From: Gemmatimonadota bacterium
GTDB taxonomy: Bacteria; Gemmatimonadota; Gemmatimonadetes; Gemmatimonadales; Gemmatimonadaceae
Reading direction: 5' to 3'
Assembly (NCBI GenBank): GCA_016218305.1
Contig: JACREJ010000017.1
Coordinates: 1-53,097 of the forward strand
Length of the DNA: 53,097 bases
A program made the translations under genes and the position numbers. The notes under the pieces are model-generated. The model ran no database searches and was not told where the DNA came from. It saw only the letters and a program-made list of their open reading frames with translations. Each line of letters opens with the position of its first letter. Positions within the stretch are counted from its first letter, which is position 1. Shown one piece after another: positions 1 to 9,788 of this stretch.

Positions 1-174
1 CCCGAGGTGCCCGACGCCGACTTCGCGCGCGAGCGCGCGCAAGTCATCGGCGCCGCGCGCCACGAGCGCGAGGCGCGCCCCGGCGCCGGCAAGGATGCGC
101 GCCGTCGCGGCGCCGATGCCGCGCGACGCTCCGGTGATGAGCGCGGTGCGTCCCGCGAGCGCCGTCGCCGTCAT
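1..174 (-). CDS. SDR-family oxidoreductase, N-terminal fragment (possibly sepiapterin/pteridine reductase)
   Basis: Fifty-eight codons read on the minus strand from an ATG at 174 and run off the left edge of the window. The translation has the Rossmann dinucleotide-binding motif TGASRGIG at residues 14-21, typical of classical short-chain dehydrogenases/reductases, followed by the expected second strand (LALVAR). The ATG shares one base with the folE stop codon (TGATG), so the gene is translationally coupled to folE. SDR enzymes reduce many substrates. Next to FolE and a PTPS-like enzyme, a pterin reductase (sepiapterin reductase or FolM-like) is the natural guess, but the substrate-binding part lies outside the window. 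Confidence 0.8.
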   Translation of the reverse strand, partial: MTATALAGRTALITGASRGIGAATARILAGAGARLALVARGADDLRALAREVGVGHLG

Positions 175-845
175 CAGCGCATCGGGTTCGACGGACCGTG
201 CGCGAGGCGCAGGAACTCGTCGCGCGTCTTGGCGTCGTCGCGGAACGCGCCGCGCAGCGCCGACGTGATGGTCTTCGAGTTCTGCTTCTCGACGCCGCGC
301 ATCATCATGCACAGGTGATAGGCCTCGATGACCACGCCCACGCCGAGCGGCTTGAGCACGTCCTCGATGGCAGCGGCGACCTGCTCGGTGAGGCGCTCCT
401 GCACCTGCAGCCGGCGCGAGAAGATGTCCACGATGCGCGGCAGCTTGGAGAGCCCGACGATCTTCCCGTTCGGGATGTACGCGATGTGCGCCTTGCCGAA
501 GAACGGAAGCATGTGGTGTTCGCACATCGAGTAGAGCTCGATGTCGCGCACCATCACCATCGAGTGGTGTTCTTCCTCGAAGACGGCGCCGCCGACGACG
601 TCGGCGACGTCCATCTGGTAGCCGCGCGTCAGCCAGGTGAGCGACTTCGCCACGCGGCTCGGCGTCTTGGTGAGTCCGTCGCGCGTCGGCTCCTCGCCGA
701 GGAGCTCGAGCTGCCGGCGGACGAGGTTCTCGAACTCGAGATAGCGGTCGCCGCCGATGTCGGCCGCGGAGCCGGCATCGTCGAACGGATCACCGGCCGC
801 GTCGAGGCGGGCGGAGCGCAACGGACGGGGGGCGTCAGCGGCCAT
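174..845 (-). CDS. folE: GTP cyclohydrolase I
   Basis: A 223-residue protein that converts GTP to 7,8-dihydroneopterin triphosphate, the entry step to folate, tetrahydrobiopterin and deazaguanines. The zinc-site residues are all present: C108 and H111 in the segment MCEHHMLPF, and C179 in HLCMMMRG. The conserved QVQERLT and EKQNSKT segments are also there, as is the family start motif EEPTRDGL. Roughly the first 30 residues look like a disordered extension. The start overlaps the end of the upstream PTPS-like gene by 11 bp and the stop overlaps the SDR start, so the three genes form one minus-strand operon. Identification is very secure; which pathway it feeds is inferred from the neighbours. 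Confidence 0.97.
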   Translation of the reverse strand: MAADAPRPLRSARLDAAGDPFDDAGSAADIGGDRYLEFENLVRRQLELLGEEPTRDGLTKTPSRVAKSLTWLTRGYQMDVADVVGGAVFEEEHHSMVMVRDIELYSMCEHHMLPFFGKAHIAYIPNGKIVGLSKLPRIVDIFSRRLQVQERLTEQVAAAIEDVLKPLGVGVVIEAYHLCMMMRGVEKQNSKTITSALRGAFRDDAKTRDEFLRLAHGPSNPMR

Positions 846-1248
846 CGTATTCCACCCAGTTGTTTTCGGTTTCCAGCAGCCGGAGGCGCGACAGCGTGCG
901 CGGCCGCAGGGCCGGCTCGAGAACGCGCCAGAACATCAGGATAATGTTCTCGGAGGTGGGGTTTGTTCCCGCCATCTCCGGCACGTCGAGGTTGAAGTTG
1001 CGGTGGTCCACGCGATCGAGGAGCGTGCGCTCGACGATCTGCTTCACCTCGGCGAGGTCCATCACATAGCCCGTCACCGGGTCGGGCTCGCCGGTGACCG
1101 ACACCTCGAGCGTGTAGTTGTGACCGTGCCAGTTCGGGTTGTTGCACTTGCCGAACCGGGCCGCGTTCTCGGCGTCGCTGAGCGCCGGGTTGTGGACCCG
1201 GTGGGCGGCGTTGAAGGTCAGGCGGCGGGTGACGGTGAGGAGGGGCAT
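835..1248 (-). CDS. queD: 6-pyruvoyl-tetrahydropterin synthase / QueD family protein
   Basis: A 137-residue T-fold enzyme acting on dihydroneopterin triphosphate, the FolE product. Zinc ligands are H16, H41 and H43; the catalytic Cys is C35, the Asp-His pair D81-H82, and the pterin-anchoring Glu is E127. The segment [11 protein letters not shown] and the later [15 protein letters not shown] and ETENN segments resemble animal PTPS more than compact E. coli QueD, which favours a tetrahydrobiopterin role. Databases commonly label such proteins QueD (6-carboxytetrahydropterin synthase), and both activities can occur in the family. It is the first gene of the operon and lies six bases downstream of a TAGATT element, so its mRNA may be leaderless. 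Confidence 0.9.
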   Translation of the reverse strand: MPLLTVTRRLTFNAAHRVHNPALSDAENAARFGKCNNPNWHGHNYTLEVSVTGEPDPVTGYVMDLAEVKQIVERTLLDRVDHRNFNLDVPEMAGTNPTSENIILMFWRVLEPALRPRTLSRLRLLETENNWVEYDGR

Positions 1249-1254
1249 GGTCTC

Positions 1255-1260
1255 AATCTA
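1255..1260 (-). promoter_or_regulatory. TAGATT -10-like element 6 nt before queD start
   Basis: On the minus strand the hexamer TAGATT ends exactly six bases before the queD ATG. With normal -10 geometry, transcription would start at or next to the A of the start codon, giving a leaderless message. No clear TTG-type -35 box lies 16-18 bp upstream. The call rests on the recurrence of the same element before other genes in this window. Confidence 0.45.
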
Positions 1261-1391
1261 ATGCCGCTGGCCCGGCGTCGGTTCGCGCTCCGGCATGGGC
1301 CCGGCCGCACAGACTCCCCCTAGACTCCAGCCGAGCGCCCACACATCCTAGAGGCGTTGGCATTTCGGCTCCCCCCCAACCCGCCCCCCGC

Positions 1392-1898
1392 ATGCCCATT
1401 TCCCTGACCGTCAACGGGAAGCCCACGACCGTGGACGTCCCCCCAGAGATGCCGCTGCTCTGGGTGCTGCGCGATGTCCTGAACCTCAAGGGCACCAAGT
1501 TCGGCTGCGGCATCGCGCAGTGCGGCGCGTGCACCGTGCACCTTGCCGGCGCGCCCGTGCGCTCCTGCGGCATTCCCGTCTCCGCCGTCTCGGGGATGAG
1601 CATCACGACCATCGAGGGCCTCTCGGCGACCGGCTCGCATCCGGTGCAGAAGGCCTGGGAGCAGCTCGACGTCGCGCAGTGCGGCTATTGCCAGGCCGGA
1701 CAGATCATGACGGCAGTCGCGCTGCTGCGCACCAAGAAGAACCCGACCGACGCCGACATCGACGCGGCGATGCAGAACATCTGCCGCTGCGGCACCTACA
1801 ATCGCATTCGCGACGCCATCCGCCTCGCGGCGCGCGGCGCAGCGGCGGGTGCGACGTCCGTCGGTGCCCCGGGCGACGACAGCGACGGGGAGGCATAG
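1392..1898 (+). CDS. iorA: (2Fe-2S)-binding small subunit of molybdenum hydroxylase (isoquinoline 1-oxidoreductase alpha-like)
   Basis: A 168-residue electron-transfer subunit with two [2Fe-2S] clusters. The plant-type ferredoxin cluster uses C39, C44, C47 and C59; the second, four-helix-bundle cluster uses C97, C100, C131 and C133 (segments CGYCQAGQ and [10 protein letters not shown]). In the family it passes electrons from the molybdopterin subunit to an external acceptor. The large subunit follows three bases downstream. No separate FAD subunit is present, which is the isoquinoline-oxidoreductase type of two-subunit arrangement rather than the three-subunit xanthine dehydrogenase type. The physiological substrate cannot be read from the sequence. 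The last 20 residues are an Ala/Gly/Asp-rich tail. Confidence 0.92.
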   Translation: MPISLTVNGKPTTVDVPPEMPLLWVLRDVLNLKGTKFGCGIAQCGACTVHLAGAPVRSCGIPVSAVSGMSITTIEGLSATGSHPVQKAWEQLDVAQCGYCQAGQIMTAVALLRTKKNPTDADIDAAMQNICRCGTYNRIRDAIRLAARGAAAGATSVGAPGDDSDGEA

Positions 1899-1901
1899 GA
1901 C

Positions 1902-4058
<2,157 letters not shown>

Positions 4059-4082
4059 CGCCGCAGCAGCCCGCACGCACAA

Positions 4083-4110
4083 CGCCCCGCGCACGAGAGT
4101 GCGCGGGGCG
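4083..4110 (+). terminator. Strong hairpin terminator after iorB
   Basis: Perfect 12-bp GC-rich stem (4083-4094 with 4099-4110) around a GAGA loop, 24 bases after the iorB stop. No long T-run follows, so termination may need Rho or rely on stem strength. The bases leading into the stem (4070-4090) are identical over 21 bp to the lead-in of the terminator at 8314. Confidence 0.7.
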
Positions 4111-4151
4111 CTGTGTTGTGTTACAGCATGTCACCACTTCCGAACGGTTGC

Positions 4152-4180
4152 TTGCCGACCACTCCCGTTCCCTGTAGCTT
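4152..4180 (+). promoter_or_regulatory. Candidate promoter TTGCCG-17-TAGCTT
   Basis: A -35-like TTGCCG (4152-4157) and a -10-like TAGCTT (4175-4180) are separated by exactly 17 bp, between the iorB terminator and the large SARP-like gene. It would give a leader of about 85 bases for the gene starting at 4272. Confidence 0.5.
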
Positions 4181-4271
4181 CGCGGCTAGCAGGCTCACGC
4201 AGGTTGCCACTCCCCGGCACCCGACCGCAAGAGCGTTGACCAGCCCGCGTCGACCTGCGTGACCCGCGTCC

Positions 4272-7200
4272 ATGACACATCACACTCCTCCTGATGGCGC
4301 ATCATCGCCGCTCCTCGATGGCGGTCTGACGCTTCGACTGCTCGGCGATCCCTGTTTGTGTTGCCCTGGCGTGGACGGAGTGGAACGGCGCGTCCTCGGT
4401 ATCGGGAAGCCGCTCGCGCTTCTCACGTACCTGTGCGTCTCGCCTCAACACGCAGCCACCCGGGAGTTCCTCGCCGACTTGCTGTGGGGCGCCGACTCGG
4501 TGTCGGATCCGGCGCACAGTCTTCGCAACGCCCTGGTGACGATCAAGAACGTCGTCGGCCCGGACGTCATCGACGCGACGGCCAGTCGCTGCTGCCTCCG
4601 GCGCGCCATCCCCAGCGACCTCGAAGCGCTCGAGCGCGCGATGCGGGACGGTCGCCTCGCCGAGGTCACGGCGCGCTATACGGGAGAGTTCTTCGCAGGC
4701 TTTGCCGCTCCCGGCTGTCAGCAGTTCGAACTCTGGTGCGACAGCGTTCGCCATCGCCTGCGGACGGATGTGGCCAACGCCGCCGACGTGCAGGCCCGGC
4801 ACTTGCTCGACGCGGGACACGCGCGGGAGGCCGTGCAGATGGCGCGTCGCATGGCGGAGATCGAGCCGTTCGGCCAACGAGCCCGCCGCACCTTGCTCGA
4901 GGCACTCCTCGCTGCCGGTGACGACCTCGGCGCACTCACCGAAGCGGCCGTGATCGACCAGTGGCTGCACACGGAAGAGCTCGATGCCGAACCCGCCACG
5001 ACGGCGCTTCTCATCCAGGCCCGCAAGGGAAGGGCCACCGGGCGGCGTACGAGCGGAGCGTCGCGCCTCCCTCTGACGCCGGATCTCGTCGGCCGCGAAG
5101 CGGAGTTTGCCCGCGTGGTCGCCGCGTGGGATCGCGCGCGGAGCGCCGGGCCGGTATTCGTGTCCGTGACGGCCGGTGCCGGGGTCGGCAAGTCGCGACT
5201 GCTCGCCGACACCGCGAACCGCCTGCGCGCGGAGCGCGGTCGCGTGGTCGAAGTGCGCGCGCTGCCCGGCGAGCGCGAACTGCCCTTCGTCCTGCTGGCG
5301 GCGCTGGTCGGGGCGCTCGCACCACTGGTCGAGTCGGCCAGCGTCTCCAACGGCACGGCGCGCGTGCTCGCCTCGCTCGATCCGTCGCTCGCCGACCGAT
5401 ACGGTGTCACGCCAGACGCCGGAGCCGGCGACCAGCTCTTGCGTCGGGCGTTTGCCTTGCGAGAACTCCTCGGCGCGATCGGCGAGCGCAGGGCCACGGC
5501 GCTCTTCATCGACGACATGCACTGGGCGGACGACGCGTCGGTGGATGCCATTCTTGCGGCGCTCACTCGGCTGTCCGACTCGCGACTGCTCATCGTCTCG
5601 GCGTCGCGCTCCAGCGCGCGGCACCCGCTGCCACCGGACCGCGCCGAGATCATCACGCTGCAGACGCTGACGACCGACCAACTGGGGCAACTCGTGGCGA
5701 GCATCCGGCCACTGCCGGGCGATGCGTGGGCGGCCGACGTGAGCAGGAGCCTGCAGGTTGCGAGCGGTGGCATTCCCCTCTTCGCGATCCTCGCGCTGCG
5801 CGGCGCCGAGGACGCGGGCTTGCTGGTGGCCGGCGAGGCCGAATGGGAGTGCCCGGATCCCGCGGCGCTGGTGGGCCACCTCTCACAAGGCACGGTACTG
5901 TCGCAAAGCCTGCGCGACCTCACCCCGCGCGCCGCGCGGGTGCTGGCCCTCCTCGCGCTTGCGGGGCGATCGGTGCCCGTGTCGTTCCTGCTTGAGCCGG
6001 TGACCGACGCGCGAACCGAACCGGACGGCGATTCGCTTGCAGACCTTGAGCGACGCGCCTTGATCGTCCGACACGGCGTTAGCTGCGGCATCGCGCACGA
6101 TCTGGTGACCGATGCAACGCTGGCAGCGCTCTCCAGCGCGGATCGTGTGCGCTGGAGCCGGGAACTCGGCGCTGCCATGCTCGCCACGAAAGACCGGACG
6201 TGGATCGAACGCGGCGTGCGCCTGCTCGCGGACGTAGAACCGGCGGACGACCTGGCGCGGCGGCTCACGCCTGTCCTACACGTCCTACCGGTGGCGCACG
6301 GCGTGTCGATGCAGCACTTGCTCGCGTCGTGGCTTGGGCCGTCCCCGCGTCACCAAGCGACTGCGACAACCGTGGCCCATCGTCTGCCGCTCATTCTGCG
6401 CGTGCGGCCGTTTCGACGTCGGCTGTTGGTCGCCGGCGTGTTTGGAGTTGTTGCCGTGCTTGCAGGTGCTTGGCGCGCCGTCAACCCGGCCCCCCAGCCG
6501 GATGCGGAGCTTCGCGTCTTCGTCTCCGGACCGGATGCTCAGGGCCGCGTCGTGGAGGCTCCGCTTCGCACTGACAGTTGGAACGTCTCAACCGCTCTGC
6601 CGTACACAATTCGTGTGGCGAACCGCGACGACTATAGCGAGGTGCAGGCGCATCTTGGCCCGCTCGTCTCCTTCGCCGCGCACGCCATCCTCGCTGAGCA
6701 GGTCTTCAGTGACTCCGGAGGCAGCGACGTCGTTCGCATCGATGCCGATCGGAGCCGCACGCGACTCACGCGCGCCGTCGGCGACGACGTTCCGGCAGGC
6801 TGGTCGCCGGATGGACGGTTTGTTGGCATGACCTCATCGCGCTGGAGTCGAACGCGGCATCATCGCGTGGCGATTCTGGACGTGGCGTCAGGTTCGGTGC
6901 GGCCGATCGGCCGAGGCGGAGGGTTCGAAAGCGCGGTGCGATGGAGTCCGGATGGCAGCCGCTTAGCCTTCGCACGCCAGTTTCTCGACGGTCGAGCCGC
7001 CGAACTATGCACGGTGGACTTTGATGGGAGTCACGAGACCTGCTGGCCGAACAAGTTCGCCGAGTCGTCGTTTATCCTCGGGTGGATCGACGACACGCAC
7101 TTATTGGCCAATCGCGTGGCACCGAATGGCAGTTCCGCGGTGACATCTCTCGCCGTGGACAGCGCGTTTAGTGCGCGCGTGATCGTCGCACCGGCTTGGG

Positions 7201-8336
7201 CGCCGACACTCTCACCAAACGGCCGATGGATGGCTTGGCAGGCAGCCGCGGGCGGTCGCGGTGGTGTGCGAGTCGCCTCCGTGGCGGACCTGACGCGGCC
7301 GCGACTCGTCGATATCGACGTGCTGGGTTCCAGCAATGCCGCGCTCGGGTGGAGCAAGCGCGGAGTGCCGGCGCCGTTCATCGACGCGCTGCTGTTCGAC
7401 GCGCCGGCGGACACGGTCTTCGTCGGCGTGCCACATCGCGCACCCGTGCTCGCGCAGTGGAGCAATGGCGACCGCGCGCCGGCGCCGCGCATCACCTGGA
7501 CCTTGGCTGATTCGTCGGCGGCGCGCGTGGATTCACTCGGCACGCTCGTCGCCCATCGTCCCGGGCCCATCACCGTCACCGCGTCCCTGGGTGGCTGGCG
7601 CACGGCACGCCACACCTTCGTCGCGATCGCACAGCGCGACCGCGCGGTGGTGCAGGAGACCTGGACGGGGGGCACCGGTGCGTGGAGGCTCTTCGGCGAT
7701 CCCACACCGCGCATCGTGGACGACGATCTACTGGGCAAGGCGCTCTCCAACGAGGGGGACGGCGCGTACTTCAGCGGCGCCTACCTGATGGTGCCGCCGC
7801 GTTCGAACCTCGGTCTCGCCGTCGATGCCGTTGTGCGCACCCCGGTAACCGAGCTGCAGTGGCAGTCCCTGCTGCTCTCGTTGAACGCCCTAAGGGACTC
7901 GCAGGGTCTCGCGACGTGGGATCATCGCAGTGGGTACATGCCGCACTACTCCGCCGTGAGCGGACTTGCCGCGTGCGGCCTGCAGTATCCACACGGTGAA
8001 GGTATCGCCGGCCTTCGCGAACTCGTCCTGCTTGCCTACGCGCAACCGGCGTTGGTATTCGATGCACGCACGCTCGCAGGCGGCCAACCATGGCGTGTTC
8101 GCATCCAGGTACTTCCCGACGGCCGATGCGGCGTGGCGTTGAACGAACAACCGTTGACGATCTCCGTGCAACGCTTTGATCCCGACGTCCCGATGCTACT
8201 GGTCACCTACGGCAATTCCTGGCGTTCCCGCATGCTGCTGGGCCCGGTGACCATTCGTGAAGGCGTGCCCGGCGACATCGACTGGACCGTCCTCGGCAGC
8301 ACCCCCGCACGCACAACGCCCCGCTCACGGAAATGA
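4272..8336 (+). CDS. Membrane-anchored SARP-like regulator: wHTH/BTAD + AAA ATPase + TM + TolB-like propeller
   Basis: A 1354-residue mosaic. Residues about 18-113 resemble the winged-helix domain of SARP regulators (GKPLALLTYL, then FLADLLWG and HSLRNAL). Residues about 115-252 form the bacterial transcriptional activator (BTAD) helical repeat. A STAND/AAA-type ATPase follows, with Walker A GAGVGKS near 301-308 and Walker B LFIDDMHWADD near 411. A single hydrophobic segment (LLVAGVFGVVAVLAGAW, about 718-735) looks like a transmembrane helix. The C-terminal half would be outside: propeller repeats with WSPDGR, WSPDGS and LSPNGR (about 840-985), a Big2-like Ig module (about 1074-1110) and a beta-rich, lectin-like end. 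Inferred role: one-component signalling from envelope to DNA. The ligand is unknown. The stop codon lies inside a terminator hairpin. Confidence 0.85.
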   Translation: MTHHTPPDGASSPLLDGGLTLRLLGDPCLCCPGVDGVERRVLGIGKPLALLTYLCVSPQHAATREFLADLLWGADSVSDPAHSLRNALVTIKNVVGPDVIDATASRCCLRRAIPSDLEALERAMRDGRLAEVTARYTGEFFAGFAAPGCQQFELWCDSVRHRLRTDVANAADVQARHLLDAGHAREAVQMARRMAEIEPFGQRARRTLLEALLAAGDDLGALTEAAVIDQWLHTEELDAEPATTALLIQARKGRATGRRTSGASRLPLTPDLVGREAEFARVVAAWDRARSAGPVFVSVTAGAGVGKSRLLADTANRLRAERGRVVEVRALPGERELPFVLLAALVGALAPLVESASVSNGTARVLASLDPSLADRYGVTPDAGAGDQLLRRAFALRELLGAIGERRATALFIDDMHWADDASVDAILAALTRLSDSRLLIVSASRSSARHPLPPDRAEIITLQTLTTDQLGQLVASIRPLPGDAWAADVSRSLQVASGGIPLFAILALRGAEDAGLLVAGEAEWECPDPAALVGHLSQGTVLSQSLRDLTPRAARVLALLALAGRSVPVSFLLEPVTDARTEPDGDSLADLERRALIVRHGVSCGIAHDLVTDATLAALSSADRVRWSRELGAAMLATKDRTWIERGVRLLADVEPADDLARRLTPVLHVLPVAHGVSMQHLLASWLGPSPRHQATATTVAHRLPLILRVRPFRRRLLVAGVFGVVAVLAGAWRAVNPAPQPDAELRVFVSGPDAQGRVVEAPLRTDSWNVSTALPYTIRVANRDDYSEVQAHLGPLVSFAAHAILAEQVFSDSGGSDVVRIDADRSRTRLTRAVGDDVPAGWSPDGRFVGMTSSRWSRTRHHRVAILDVASGSVRPIGRGGGFESAVRWSPDGSRLAFARQFLDGRAAELCTVDFDGSHETCWPNKFAESSFILGWIDDTHLLANRVAPNGSSAVTSLAVDSAFSARVIVAPAWAPTLSPNGRWMAWQAAAGGRGGVRVASVADLTRPRLVDIDVLGSSNAALGWSKRGVPAPFIDALLFDAPADTVFVGVPHRAPVLAQWSNGDRAPAPRITWTLADSSAARVDSLGTLVAHRPGPITVTASLGGWRTARHTFVAIAQRDRAVVQETWTGGTGAWRLFGDPTPRIVDDDLLGKALSNEGDGAYFSGAYLMVPPRSNLGLAVDAVVRTPVTELQWQSLLLSLNALRDSQGLATWDHRSGYMPHYSAVSGLAACGLQYPHGEGIAGLRELVLLAYAQPALVFDARTLAGGQPWRVRIQVLPDGRCGVALNEQPLTISVQRFDPDVPMLLVTYGNSWRSRMLLGPVTIREGVPGDIDWTVLGSTPARTTPRSRK

Positions 8337-8347
8337 GCGGGGCGTTG
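8314..8347 (+). terminator. Terminator hairpin overlapping the stop codon of the SARP-like gene
   Basis: Perfect 14-bp stem (8314-8327 with 8334-8347) around a CGGAAA loop. The TGA stop of the preceding gene (8334-8336) is the first triplet of the descending arm, so the last seven codons form the ascending arm and loop. The 21 bases at 8304-8324 are identical to 4070-4090 at the iorB terminator. Confidence 0.75.
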
Positions 8348-8641
8348 CTCCAAGCTGGAACGAAGCGGGGTTTTTGAAGCCCTGTCGAATGATGAGCCCC
8401 TCACCCGGCCTTCCGCCTTCCCCGCGTGGGGGCCTGACGTCAACCAAGTTGTCGGATGCCACTCGGAGGACTTGTTGGCTCAAAAAAGAAGTCCGCTTCG
8501 CTCCTTCTGGGCTCTACAATAGCACCGGGGACCGCACCGTGAAAGTGGACGCATCCACCCTGCCCCGGGCGCCAACGGCGCGGCACGCCGCCGTGCGCCT
8601 CGTCTTCCGTTCCGCGTCCTCACGCACTTAGCTTCCATCCC
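8348..8641. other. Gene-free stretch with a possible promoter
   Basis: About 300 bases between the terminator at 8314-8347 and the small membrane protein at 8642. I see no convincing coding frame. A locally AT-richer patch near 8470-8520 contains a TACAAT hexamer (8515-8520) and a weak 6-bp inverted repeat (GGACTT/AAGTCC), which could be a promoter or a short RNA. Nothing in it matches a known structured RNA. Confidence 0.4.
8629..8634 (+). promoter_or_regulatory. TAGCTT element 7 nt before small membrane gene
   Basis: TAGCTT is separated from the ATG at 8642 by seven bases, consistent with a -10 element driving a leaderless mRNA. No purine-rich ribosome-binding site fits in the gap. No obvious -35 box is visible. 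Confidence 0.45.
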
Positions 8642-8797
8642 ATGCCCTACACCCTCGCCGGCCTCGCCCTGCTCGTCATCTGGGGCGTCGCCACCGTGTT
8701 CTACCAGGCCCCGGGTTGGATCCACCTGCTCCTCACGGGCGGTGTCGCCCTGTGGGTGTACGGCATCGTGAAGCCCCGGACCGCCGACAAGAAGTAG
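8642..8797 (+). CDS. Small two-helix membrane protein (lmo0937-like)
   Basis: A 51-residue protein starting MPYTLAGLALLV with two hydrophobic segments (about residues 4-20 and 26-43) joined by a short QAPGW turn and ending in a basic tail (KPRTADKK). Length, composition and the WGVATVF / HLLLTGGVALWVYG pattern match the widespread small family often called lmo0937 or DUF5670, whose function is unknown. There is no room for a Shine-Dalgarno site; translation is probably leaderless. It stands alone, convergent with the GNAT gene that ends at 8826. Confidence 0.75.
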   Translation: MPYTLAGLALLVIWGVATVFYQAPGWIHLLLTGGVALWVYGIVKPRTADKK

Positions 8798-8825
8798 CGC
8801 GCGGTCGCGAGCGCCGTCGTCGCGC

Positions 8826-9788
8826 TCAGATCTCCCAATTCGAGAAGACCACGCCCCGCCCCGGGATCACCTCGGCGTGCCCCGCCAGCGTCATGCGCCG
8901 GTCCGTCCACCGCACGCGGGCACCCGCCGCAACCAGCATCTGGTACGCGTCCGGGTAGTCGCCCTGCAAGCGCACCGCCGCGCGCGCCGTCCCGGCGTCG
9001 CGCGCGTAGCCGCCGACGGCGGCAAGCAACGGCGTCAGCAGCGCGTGATCCGTCACCGCGAGCTTCAGCACGCGCACCTCGTCGCGGGGCCGCCCCTCGA
9101 TCAGCGCCGCCTCGTGGCAGAGCGCGAACCCGGTGATCCCGTCGGCGTCTTGCAGCAGCACCGTATCGCCGATGCCCAGCTTGCGCGTCAGCTGGATCTC
9201 GCGCGTGAAGTCCACGCCGGGCTGGAGCCGCTGCACCAGCCGCGCGCAGTCCAGCAACGCCGCGTCCGCGTCGGCGGCGCCCAGCCGCGAGAGCAGCACG
9301 CACCGCGCCGGCTTCGCCTCATACGTGAACGTGACCGTCATGTGCCCGGGGACGAAGCCGAGCCGCGAGTAGAAGCCGATGTTGTCCATGGTGCGCGGCA
9401 TCGTCTCGAGGCCGATCACGGTGCAGCCGCGCGACCGCAGGAACTCGACCCCTCGCGTGACGATCTGCTTGCCCAGCCCCGTGCCCTGCCAGTCCGGCCG
9501 CACGGCGAGCGGTCCCATCCACCCCTCCGTCCCTGACTGGTGCGCGACGTTGAACGCCACCATGCGGCCGTCCACGTCCTCCCAGCAGACGGCCCCGTCG
9601 CCGGCGTCGTCGATCGCGTAGCGCCAGATGACCGGATTCAGCGGCGGCACTCGCACGCCAGCGAGTCCGTCGCGGCGATAGCGGTCGGAAAACGCATCGG
9701 CGAACAGTTGGTTGAGTGGACCGATGTCCTCGCGCTCAAGCCGCCGCACCCGCACCCCGCGCGGCCCCGTCGTGGCCGCGGCGCTCAC
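8826..9788 (-). CDS. GNAT-family N-acetyltransferase with C-terminal extension
   Basis: A 320-residue protein. Residues about 12-165 form a GNAT domain with the acetyl-CoA pyrophosphate-binding loop VRPDWQGTGLGKQI and the following NIGFYSRLGF segment. The second half (about 170-320) looks like a degenerate second acetyltransferase-like fold, as in two-domain GNATs. The acceptor is unknown. It starts with GTG, and GTGA overlaps the stop of sbcC by four bases, making it the last gene of the nurA-herA-sbcD-sbcC operon. This coupling could mean it modifies the repair complex or that it simply rides along; the sequence cannot decide. Confidence 0.85.
   Translation of the reverse strand: MSAAATTGPRGVRVRRLEREDIGPLNQLFADAFSDRYRRDGLAGVRVPPLNPVIWRYAIDDAGDGAVCWEDVDGRMVAFNVAHQSGTEGWMGPLAVRPDWQGTGLGKQIVTRGVEFLRSRGCTVIGLETMPRTMDNIGFYSRLGFVPGHMTVTFTYEAKPARCVLLSRLGAADADAALLDCARLVQRLQPGVDFTREIQLTRKLGIGDTVLLQDADGITGFALCHEAALIEGRPRDEVRVLKLAVTDHALLTPLLAAVGGYARDAGTARAAVRLQGDYPDAYQMLVAAGARVRWTDRRMTLAGHAEVIPGRGVVFSNWEI

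Noticed and set aside
4272-8336. Fusion of two genes by sequencing error
   Set aside because: The frame is continuous through the membrane segment with constant codon bias, and the domain order (cytoplasmic, membrane helix, external propeller) makes topological sense.
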